From NCBI GenBank assembly GCA_905221605.1, contig CAJNDS010002755.1, positions 1-64,000 of the forward strand: a DNA stretch of 64,000 bases, in the 5' to 3' direction. Of the stretch, positions 29,812-39,350 are shown piece after piece; the first letter of the stretch is position 1; each line of letters begins with the position of its first letter. The notes beneath the pieces are model-generated. The model ran no database searches. It had not been told where the DNA came from and saw only the letters and a program-made list of their open reading frames with translations. The DNA is from Symbiodinium natans (Eukaryota; Sar; Dinophyceae; Suessiales; Symbiodiniaceae). A program made the translations under genes and the position numbers.

Positions 29812-32800
29812 ATGGCCGCCCAAGCTCCGGACCCTTCTTAGGTGCCGGTGCCGGACGTGAGTCCTGAAGAAGAGGCTTTGCTGTTTGGTCAAGCAGGCCA
29901 GACAACTACGCGACCTCAGGAAGCACCGAACCCCTTTGAGTCCCCTCCGGCAACTCCTGCTCAAGCGCAGGCTTCACCCGCGGGCAGTCAGGCAGGGGGA
30001 ACCTTGCCCACAGCCAGCGGTGGAGGAACCGAGACTGGGTTTCAAGCCATCGTGTTGGAAATGCTACGTCAGCAGAACCAGTCTACACTTGAGCTCTTGC
30101 GTCAGCAAGGGCAGGCTACTCAACAGAACCAGCAGTTGATAGCTGCTCTCATGAGACGCATGGACTTGGAGGAGAAGCGCCGAAACGAGGCCGAAGAGAA
30201 GGCAGCGGAGACTGCTAAGTTGGTTGCTGAAGCTGCAGCTAAAGCCAAGACTGCCGACCCGTTTTCGGGACCTGGTGCCACAGCAGCGACGGGGTCGTCT
30301 TCGTCTACTTCTTTTAGTGGTGGGTCCACTCTTCAGAACCGAGCGGAGAAGTACCTACCGCCTTTGCCATTGCTGGAGCATCAAGGCATGAGCAAAGGAC
30401 GCATGCGAGAAGTGGAAACATGGCATGGCTATGTGGAGACTTTGAGCTCGTGGTTGGCTTTGCAGGACGAGTCTTTCGTTCGGGAGCTTCAGCTGTGTGT
30501 GAAGGTGAAACACGAGATACTCCAGAAGGATCTCAGTGTGGAAGTTGCAGCGCGGAGCGCTAAGCTGTTTTACTACCTGACCCAAGCCCTGGCAAAGTGG
30601 GAAAGGGGTCTGGAGTTGCTACGCTCGTGCTCGAAGCGACAGGCTTTGAGTGCCTGTGGGTACGAGGCCATGCGCACCATCACACAGCAGTACAGCATAG
30701 TGTCCCGCATGGAAGCCGTCTTCGTGCGTGACCAGTGTTTGAAGTTGCAGCACACGTGCCAACATATTCGGCGGCCTACTGACCTCATTAGGCACCTTGA
30801 AGATGAGTTTTCTCGGTCTGAGGCAAAGCTGTCGAATTTCCCTGAACTTCTTCTGTCAGAGGCTGATCGGTGCAGTATCCTTTTGCAAGCGGTGAATACC
30901 GAGCTTCGTCAATACGTTGTCTTGCATGGGAAGAGCAACGACTGGAACTCATTGTGCAGCAGTCTGAAGTACTACGAAGAACAGCTTCGACTGTGTGAGG
31001 CTCCAGGTGGAACGTCTCGATCCCTCAGTGACACTTTGTGTGATTACTGCGGGAAACGGGGACACCAAGCCGAGAAATGCTGGCAGAAGCAAAGGGATGA
31101 GAAGGCCCGTGGTGGTGGCAGTCCGGACAAAGGCAAGGGCGACCATGGAAAGGATCGAAAGAAGCCTAAGGACAAAGGAAAAGGGGACCGAAACCCCAAA
31201 GGTGGGGGAACTCCCAAAGGTGGAGGAACGCCGCGGGGAGGTGGAACTCCTCGGAGCGAGCAAGGGGACAAGAGCCCCAAAGGACGCGGAAAGGGCAAGG
31301 AGAAGTCGAAGAAGAAGAAAGGAAAAGGGAAAGGCCGTTACTTGGGTGAGCCCGAATCGGAAGCAGACTCTGGGGAAGCCACCTTGATGGCTTTGGGTTT
31401 TTCTGGAGTGCGGGAAGCTTCGGCCGAACCTTCTCTTCCTCCTCGTGTTCTGAACGCGCCTGAAGAGGTGAAGCCGGTAGGCACCGTAGTTGGAGATTCA
31501 ATGGGGGCCTTAGGCTCGAAGTTTTCTCAAAGAGGAAACCTCTCTCAGATGTGCTCGCACCTAGGGGTTAGCCCGAGGGATGTTTGGTTGGTTGATAGTG
31601 GGGCTACGTGCCACATAGTTTCCAACCAGTTTATCTCAGGATTTCGTGTGGTGAAGACACACGACAAGGCAGCCAGTCTGTTCAACGCCTCTGGAGGTTC
31701 GATCGACGTTTCGTCTGTGGTCGATATCGAAGTCTACTTCGGTGATGTTCTTCTGAGACTCGGGGAGGTGTTGGTGGCTGATGTCGGGTTTAACGTCCTC
31801 TCTCCATGGTGTGGGGCGGAATTGGGTTGGAAGACCTATCTGTCCAAAACGGGGTCCCGAATGTACAAAGGGAACAAGAAGAGTATCAAGTTGGTTGGTC
31901 ACAATCGGGCCTGGTGGGCGTTTAGCGGGGGGAAGAAGTCTAAGGCCTCCTCCAAGAAAGGGGCGGAAGGGCCTCAAGACATGGAACTTGATTCACTGAA
32001 GGACGCTGCTGTGCCAGGATCTGAGGTTCCTATCCCCTCAGGACAGCGGACCGCTCCCAGGAGCATCTTGAAGAAAGGAGGAAAGAGCCTGCATAAGGTC
32101 GATGAGCTCGATGATGAGCAGTGTGGCCGACACGCTTTGTCTTCAACTCCGTTTTCGTTTCTCCTTCGAGGGTTTAGGTCTGAGATCTTCCATCCCGAAA
32201 GTCCTCAAGAAGAGCTTGTTTTCGACAAAGATCTTAGGAAACAGCATGACATGTGTGGCTTGAATTTGATTAGGAAGCAGCATGACATGTTTGGCTTGAG
32301 CTTGCGCTTGATTTTTGAGCTTGGATTGAATTGCTTGAGCATGTTGCTTTGGAACCTTGGGAACATACATGCTTTGGAGCTTGCTTTGCGTGTGTGCGTC
32401 ATGTTTTTCATGGGGTGTTTTTCGCTTATGCAAGGGATTGGAGCACCTTTCGGAGGTGCACGAAGGAACAGATCCGGAGCTTTGAGTGTTTTGGTTCTAG
32501 TAGCCTTTTGTTTTTGTTGCTCGGAAAGCAGCAATCCGCTCCATGATGGGTGGCTCCCAAACCTCTGGGCCTGCGATAGAGGACCCAGTTGGTGGAGAGG
32601 CGAGTGTTTCGCCAATGGTTGGCCCGTCGCCGGAGGAGGCAACGGTCCAGGAGCAAATGGCGCCGGTCCAGGAGCCTTCGCCGACCGACTCCGAGAATTG
32701 GGGGCATTGGCGCCCCATGGCGGCGGACCCCGTGGACATTGGAGATTCCGATGTGCCGAGGATTACTCCGGTGGACACCACGCAGCCACCATCCATTCCG

Positions 32801-35800
32801 GGACAACGCCTGACGGCCCTGCATCATGCTTTGCTTTTCGATATGAGGAGGAGGATTGCGGAGGCTGCCGAGCTTGGGGTCCATTTGTACCCCGGGCCTG
32901 GGGAACCAATGCCCCAGCTTTCCCATTATTATGGGCCCCCAGCAGACCCGAGTGCCATTTACGATTCCCTCGCCATGGCCGGGACCATAGGCGAGGCCTA
33001 TGTGGCGCAGCACCTGGGGTCTCCGGCGATTACTCGCCAGATCTTTGGTGGGTCTGCGACTTTGGTTCGTCCCAGCGAATATGCAGCCCCGACTCCGTGG
33101 CACTCGGTGCTTGCGCGGTTTCCGGAAGGTCCACATCCACCACAGGTACTTCCCGAACCTGTACAAGAAGAAGGTCGCCGTCCCAAAAGATTTCGGGAGG
33201 TGGCCACCTCCACTGTGGATCAAGACTTGGCTGCAGAGGAGCGCCTCCATCTTCTTCTCCAAGGCAAAGGCCTCTTCGAATGGGGGCTGAGGCCCCACGA
33301 CGTCCTGTCAGCCATGGACAGGCTGGGCGTCGCTACCAAGGGCGCTGGAGGGCGCAACGACCGCCGAGAGCGCGAATGCTCCATAAGCGCAATGGGGTAT
33401 CTTCAGCGGCTCCTCATCTGCTTGCGCGCCTTTATCAATGCAAAGGCGGGGGAACGCCCGTTGTTGGCCCTTCACGAGCCGCGTCTCTTCGAGGGACCGC
33501 GCTTTACGCGGTATCGCGACGAACGTGTCGCGTGGGGCGAGCTCACTACGAGTTTGAGGCTTCGAACAGATGCTGCATTGCGGTCGAAGGAGGCCAGCAA
33601 TGCCCGCAGGGCCGCGCGAGATTCGCGCCGGAGGTTGAAGCCGAAGGCCCGTGCTGGTCCTGGTGGGTCTACATCAAGCGATTCGAGCTCCACCTCCGTT
33701 TCGGCCGACGAAGACCTCCATGGCGAAGGCCCCGAAGAGGCGCTGAGATTTTGCTTGAAGTGCCGGGAGGACAATATCTCAGTCCAAGAGGCCCTTTGCC
33801 TCCCTACGCCAGAGACGGCGCCACCACCGATGGTGAAGCAAGCAGGAATGGGTGGTCGAGATCCTCCAGCTCCACCAATGGTTCCGGGAACTTCGGCTGC
33901 AACTCCGGGCCACCACGACGACGGGGATATGCCCCTGGAGCCACCTTCTCCTGCTTCAACAGCCCCGCCTGGGGATTCCATCGGCCGCCTTCTTCTTGGT
34001 CTTGGACAGACGGGCTCGGAGCGCTCGTTCGTTCTTCCGCCGCCACCGCCGGCGGTAAAGGCGATGCCACGCCCCGCTCCGGGGCCCTCCATGCCAACGG
34101 TTCCCGAATCGGAGGCCCCATCTTCCAGCAGCTCGGCCAATGTCCCCAGCTTCGATGCGGTGGTGGCTGCCGCAAAGGAGACGATCAAGAAAGGATGAAG
34201 GGGATTTGGAGCCGTGGGCCCGGCTTGGAATGTATCATAGCTTTCTTTTGCGTTCGGGATGGAGTCCTGGACTACGCCGACTCGGCGCACCGAATTTCCT
34301 TTCGAGAAGAAAACAAAGGTGTGAGTGCGTGGTTTCGTTTTCTTGAAACACATGTGAAGCATGAGTTGTTTGAGCTTGCTTTGCCGCTTGGATGGCTTGA
34401 GCTTGAGCTTGCTTGTGCCCGAAACCCCTTTGAAACGCACCAAATCACAAACCTTAACTTCAACCCCAACCGAACCACCGCCAGCCTATACAGGAATGGT
34501 CTTGGGCCAGGACTGGATGTCATGGCCATCGTGGCCGTCTTGGGCTTCTGCAGCCTCTTGGGTGGTCTAGTGTTTTGGGGGTTCCACATTTTGTTTGTCG
34601 AATTTGGAAGGTGTTCCGTTGGAGAAAAGGATCGAAAGGTCTTTAGAGTGAGGCCGCGCAGGAAGGGCTGCAGTGTTAGGATCTTTTGTGGGGACCACTG
34701 GGTCCGAGTGCCTAGCTACAAGCAGTTTGTTTTGCATAGGAAGGCCCCAAAACCCCAAACACGTACACGTTGCATGTTGAACATGTTGTTTTGCAAGGCT
34801 TGCAGTGTGCTTGGGAGTGTTTGTGCTTGGCTTGGTGTGCTTGATGTTGTTGAAAAGGGCAATGATGAGAGCCCGCCGGCGAGCAGTCCATTAGTGTGTC
34901 ATCTGCGGATGATGCACAGAGGACTGCCAGTGCCGGGACAAGGGACTGAAGCTGAGCCCTTTGATTTGGAAGCTCCTCGTGGTGGGGAGCCCGGGTCTTC
35001 GTCTTCAAGGGTCCCCGAAGGGGTTCCGTCACCGTCAAGTCCCGATTATGAGCCTTCTGAAGTTTCTGAAAGACCCCCCAAGCCTCCAGAGAATCCACCG
35101 GAACCACCGGACAGTGGAGAAGAAGGATCTTTTAGGATTCCGTTGTCCTCAACCGCCTTGTATCATCATCGTGCACAAGGCCATTTCCCTTATGATTCCA
35201 ACTGTGACTCATGCTGTTCGTCGAAGGGTCGTGTTCCCGCGCGTCGCTTGCGTCGTCGTCTTCAAAAGGAGAATCAGACTGTTGGTCTTGATTTTTTCTT
35301 TTTCGGCAAGCTAAGAGTCTTGTTGATGACACACCTGGGTTCAAGGTATACTGTCAGTCTGCCTGCACCGAACCTCGAAGATCCACAATTGCTTGCTAAC
35401 ATCAACAGAGTGCTGCGTGAGATGGGACTGGTAGGCAAAGCCGTGACGTTTCGAATGGATCAAGAAGGATCTATTATTGCTTTGGCAGAAAGACTGAGTA
35501 GGTCCCGAAACTGCCCCCACAGCGCAACAATTGTTGATGTGGTTCCAGGATATAGGCCACAAGCCAAAGGGTCAATAGAACGACAAGTTGAATCGGTACG
35601 CCAAGGCTTCTGGGCTGTGTGGTTGGACTTGGAGCGCCAAATTGCTCTAAAGAAGTTCCCTGGTCAAGATGCAGAGCTGGGAAAGTACCAGCTTCCCTTA
35701 GGGGGTCTCTTGTGGCAAGCCTGTGTGTTCTATGTTTCGAGGTGTTACAATCTGTGGTCCTCGAGCCACGGTGACTCCACCACCAGCATTGATTTGCTGC

Positions 35801-36765
35801 ACGAGGAAATAGTTCACCGAACTAGAACGCTTCCCTTTGGTTGTGTGGTTCAGGCAAAAGTTAGCAAGTCGAAGGCGCATCTTGCTAAATACCGGGGAGC
35901 GAAAACAGTCAAGGCTGTTTACTTAGGACCCGTGAACGCACGAGGTGGAGGGATCTTCGCGGCCCCTTTTGGTAGTACGGAGATTGACGTATTTCCGACC
36001 GGAAGAATCGTTGATGGAGCGTGCGAGGTGGCAACTGTCGAAGGCCTCGCTGTTGCACAGTCTTTGGTTCGTGATGGTAAAGACCCAGAACGGCCTGTCT
36101 TGTATGAACCCGAAAGTGTTGATGATGGAAATGGTCCTGAAGATGAAGTCATGGAAGGTGGTGTTGGTCCTTTAGATGAAGAAGACGAAGAGATGATTGC
36201 TGACGATACCTATGTTCCCGTAGGTGCCCCGGCGGAAGAAAGTGAGGCAGGGATTCTGCCTGATGAGGGGGAAAACATGGAGGACATGGAGATTGATTGG
36301 CTTACGAATCACCTCTTGGAGTCTTTGTACCGAGGACCTGACGTTCGAGCTACCTCACAGGAGGTGGCTGATTCGTTTACCTTGAAATTCGGAGGAAGTA
36401 GGGTCAAGTGCCAGGTACCACGAAATGCGGTCTCTGAAACATCCGGAGAACAGTTGGATCCGAGCCTTTTGTATGCCTCAATGAAGTTGGAACTAGAGGA
36501 ACTCGAGTCGTTCGGAGTAGGAAAGGTGATCTCTGAAGATGAGGCCCGAAAGTCCGCACGTGAGAGCGGCAGGCGGGTGCTTACCAGTCGGTGGGTCAAC
36601 ACGGTCAAGCGTAAAGGGCTGTACCGGTCACGTCTGGTAGTAAGAGATTATGCTTCGATGGGAGGCACGACCTTGTCTGAAGGTATCTACAGCCCGACTA
36701 CGAGTTTGGAGGGATTGCGGCTTCTGTTGGCACTGCTTTGTCGAAGGTTCAGTGTTGAGCTGTGA
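29812..36765 (+). CDS. Element A Gag-Pol polyprotein, 5' part (Gag, protease, integrase, start of RT)
   Basis: The likely start is the ATG at 29,812 (MAAQAPDPS), aligned with element B's MATPEQGG, but codon 10 is TAG (29,839-29,841); the frame is then open for 2307 codons from 29,842. Domains: coiled Gag region (29.9-31.0 kb); zinc knuckle CDYCGKRGHQAEKC at 31,039-31,080 followed by Gly/Lys-rich repeats; protease WLVDSGATCHIV (GAT at 31,594); out-of-frame-like spacer over ORF X (32.5-34.2 kb); TM-like segment 34,504-34,590; integrase zinc-binding HHRAQGHFPYDSNCDSCC at about 35,164; integrase D, D, E at 35,290, 35,458 and 35,578; RT start RLVVRDYASMGG. The frame is lost at about 36,745-36,765, where the next frame takes over. 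Confidence 0.88.
32543..34198 (+). CDS. ORF X of element A, overprinted in the +1 frame of Pol
   Basis: 551 codons from ATG to stop, entirely inside the open Pol frame but read one base ahead. Its composition is more protein-like than Pol-frame translation here, which becomes R/G/S/W-rich. Regions: acidic/Pro N-terminus (VGPSPEEATVQEQMAPVQEP), a helical middle (ALHHALLFDMRRRIAEAAEL; DVLSAMDRLGVATKG; GYLQRLLICLRAFINAKAGE), a basic stretch RRAARDSRRRLKPKARAG, an acidic Ser-rich stretch and a PLEPPSPASTAPP proline-rich C-terminus. Element B has an ORF with the same order of regions in the same place. No known domain recognised; it could act with the polyprotein, for example as a Gag-like or RNA-binding accessory factor, but this is speculation. 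Confidence 0.7.
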   Translation: MMGGSQTSGPAIEDPVGGEASVSPMVGPSPEEATVQEQMAPVQEPSPTDSENWGHWRPMAADPVDIGDSDVPRITPVDTTQPPSIPGQRLTALHHALLFDMRRRIAEAAELGVHLYPGPGEPMPQLSHYYGPPADPSAIYDSLAMAGTIGEAYVAQHLGSPAITRQIFGGSATLVRPSEYAAPTPWHSVLARFPEGPHPPQVLPEPVQEEGRRPKRFREVATSTVDQDLAAEERLHLLLQGKGLFEWGLRPHDVLSAMDRLGVATKGAGGRNDRRERECSISAMGYLQRLLICLRAFINAKAGERPLLALHEPRLFEGPRFTRYRDERVAWGELTTSLRLRTDAALRSKEASNARRAARDSRRRLKPKARAGPGGSTSSDSSSTSVSADEDLHGEGPEEALRFCLKCREDNISVQEALCLPTPETAPPPMVKQAGMGGRDPPAPPMVPGTSAATPGHHDDGDMPLEPPSPASTAPPGDSIGRLLLGLGQTGSERSFVLPPPPPAVKAMPRPAPGPSMPTVPESEAPSSSSSANVPSFDAVVAAAKETIKKG

Positions 36766-38702
36766 CGTGAGCGTTGCTTTTATGCATGCAGCAGTGTCAA
36801 GGCCTGAGTACGTAGAGCTTCCGAGTAACGTGAGTATTGCGGACTCTAAAATCCCTCAAAAGGCCGGAAACAAGAAGGTGTATCTTCGATTACACAAAGC
36901 CATGAACGGACTGAGATCAGCACCGCTTTCTTGGTGTAAGGAGCTGAGTTCGCACTTGGAGCAGAGCGGATTCAGTCCAAGCTTGGACCCGACGATATAC
37001 CGCAGGAAGACCTCCAAGGGTCTGACTCTGGTCCTCTTCTATGTTGACGACTTGCTAATCTACTCTGAGGACCCCTCCGAAGGGAAGAAGGTTTTCGAAG
37101 ATCTACAGAAACGCTACAAGCTGAAACTAACTGGTGAGCTTCATGAGAATTGTGCGGGAGAAGTATCCTTTCTAGGACGGCGAATCTTCAGGAACAAGGG
37201 AGAGAAGCGAGTCTATTTTGGACTGGACGCTAAGTATTTGGATTCCTGCTGTGAAGAGTATGGGATAACCAAACCGAACCCCAAGCTTCCGTCATTGGAA
37301 AAGCGCTACTCTGACCTCATTAAGAAAGGCCAAACAGAAAAGATCAGTCCAGCTGCTCACGAGAAGTACCGTAGGACCTTAGGGCGTCTAGCATGGGCTG
37401 CCCTCTCCAGACCAGATTTGCAGTTCTGCTGCGGATTTTTGGGGCGTCATCAGTCGGCCCCTGACGAGGCAGCTGAAACATGCATGAGGGATGTTCTCAA
37501 ATGGGTCAAAGGTCTTCCGCATAAGGTTCAGGTGTTTCCGTCGAGTCGGGAGATCCTGGAAGACGATGCGGATCCCCAAGCGGTATCGTGCTTTACGGAC
37601 GCAAGCTGGAGCCTAAATTCTGTTAGTGGTGGTGTGATTACTTGGGAAAACTGCTGTTTGAAGACGTTCAGCAGGAAGCAATCCACCACAGCCCTTTCGA
37701 GCGCCGAGAGTGAGCTTGCGGCGCTTACTGAAATAGCCAGGGAAGGTTTGTACATTGCTCTCTTGACGGAGACCATCTTGGAGGGCATCCCGAAGGACCG
37801 GGAAACGGGGTACTACCTTCTTAAGGGGTATTCGGACTCTGAAAGCGCCGTGTCCATTTCCAAAATGGGGACATTGTTGAGGAAAGTCCGCCATATTGAG
37901 TTAAGAGCCGCTTTTCTCCAAGAACTTGTCCAGCTTGGAAGATTCACGATTGAGCACATACCAGGTGCTATCAACCCGGCAGATGCTCTAACAAAAAGCC
38001 CCACTAACGACAGTTTGGTCAGCTTGTGCGAGGCTTGTGGCCTCATTCCGGAACCAGTCCCCTGGAAAGAGAGAAGTTCTGGAACCAGCGTTTCTGTCAC
38101 GTTTCAAGAGCCCAATAAACCAGCAGATGAAGTCTGCGAACTGAACGTCCCTGTTTCTTGGCGAGCCGCAGCAGAGAAGGTAGCAAGGAACCAGGCTTCT
38201 TATGTTGTGGTTGAGCTCTGCTGTGAAGAAGGAAGCTCTTTGTCAAAAGCTTGCTCGAAGAATCCTCGTATCGCGTATTTTGGAGTGACGAAGCAAGTGG
38301 ATCTGTTAAGCGAAAACGGATACCAGCTTCTCAAAGAAGTCTTTAGCGTGTTACTTCATGAGGGGGTGAAGGTGTATGCGCACTTGTCTACGCCGTGTTC
38401 GGCTGGGTGCGGACTTCGTCATTTGAGATTCCGAAAAGGTGGACAGGCCTACGCCAGATGGCGGGAGTCTCTTCTGGTCCACAAGAGGTCTTGGCGAAGG
38501 ATTTGGAACCTTCTCCGTCCGTACGCGAACTGTCCGCGTCTTCTTCTTTCTCACGAGTGGCCAGCTAGGTCTGACTTGTGGAATGAAACGGTCTTTAGAT
38601 CTGTAAGTCAACGTCTTGGTCTTGCGAAGGGATGTGTCGTCGATCGCTGTTGCTTCGAGAAGGGTTCTGAAAGAGCCTGGAAGAGATGGTGGTTTTGTAG
38701 TA
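36650..38702 (+). CDS. Element A Pol, 3' part (RT, RNase H, MTase-like domain), in a second frame
   Basis: Continues the polyprotein one frame over from the first part, so a small indel near 36,745-36,765 separates them. RT: SCDVSVAFMHAAVSRPEYVE (motif A), KAMNGLRSAPLSWCKEL (motif B), VLFYVDDLLIYSE (YVDD at 37,040-37,051). RNase H: CFTDASWSLNSVSGG, STTALSSAESELAAL, GYSDSESAVSISK and HIPGAINPADALTKSP. After a variable linker, a C-terminal domain has VVVELCCEEGSSLSKAC, AHLSTPCSAGCGLRHLRF (38,381-38,410 covers HLSTPCSAGC) and LLLSHEWPARSDLWN. It is cut at WWFCS by element Y and its last 53 codons lie at 47,940-48,101. Confidence 0.87.
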
Positions 38703-38979
38703 GGTACTGGCCCAGAATGGGCAACACCCTTATTTGAAGAAGTGGATTGTTTTGATTGTCAACAAAACAAAGCATGCATGAAGTTTGTTTTCATCAAACC
38801 AAGCATGAATGCACATGATGTGAGTCAACTTTTAAGATTGCTTGACAAGGCATGTTTGAGAGAATACATGGGCATGCTGGCTTTCTCCTCTCAAGTTTTG
38901 AGTGTCAGACGAAAAACATCAAATTTGGCTCAAGCCATTTTGGCTCAAGTTTTGAGTGTCAGACGAAAAACATCTTTGA
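38703..38979 (+). repeat. Element Y terminal repeat A1, with an internal spliced-leader insertion
   Basis: Matches A2 without visible difference through GAAAAACATC at 38,920, then contains an extra 54 bp not in A2: TTTGGCTCAAG (38,924-38,934), CCATTTTGGCTCAAG (38,935-38,949) and a second copy of the last ~30 bases of the repeat. See findings for the interpretation as a double spliced-leader relic. Confidence 0.93.
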
Positions 38980-39080
38980 AGCGGGTTCGGGGCCTCGAAC
39001 AAGGTTCGCAGTAACCGTGGCTCCCTGACGTTTGACCATTAGGGTCTCCGTGCACGTTGGCTCCCGCGGGGAGCCAACAG

Positions 39081-39350
39081 ATGGAGGTGCCCGAGCAGGT
39101 TGCCACAGGTATCGAGGCTGCGAGCTCTGCTGAGGATTCCTCCGTGGGCACTGTGAGCCACCTTGAGTGGAGCCACATTGGCTTGCGTCGCCAGTTCCGT
39201 GGTCTGGTGCGAGTGGTGGTCCAGCTTTCTAATCGCCTGGACTCCCTTGAGTCCCTCTTAGCCTTGGGCTCTGCTTTTCGTGCGTGGCATCTGTGCTGCC
39301 CAGGTTCCGTTAGGCGTGCAGCATCTCATTTTGAGCATGTCAGACCTTGA
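39081..39350 (+). CDS. Small ORF upstream of the recombinase in element Y
   Basis: About 89 codons from ATG at 39,081 (MEVPEQVATGIEAASSAEDS), with a helical, heptad-like part LRRQFRGLVRVVVQLSNRL and LDSLESLLALGSAF. It overlaps the start of the recombinase ORF by a few codons in a different frame. It may be a separate leader protein or be joined to the recombinase by splicing or frameshift. Function unknown. Confidence 0.35.
   Translation: MEVPEQVATGIEAASSAEDSSVGTVSHLEWSHIGLRRQFRGLVRVVVQLSNRLDSLESLLALGSAFRAWHLCCPGSVRRAASHFEHVRP

Noticed and set aside
32543-34198. Pol-frame translation across ORF X as a real protein domain
   Set aside because: It lacks coherent hydrophobic patterning and is dominated by R, G, S and W; it is treated as the price of keeping Pol open, not as a recognised domain.
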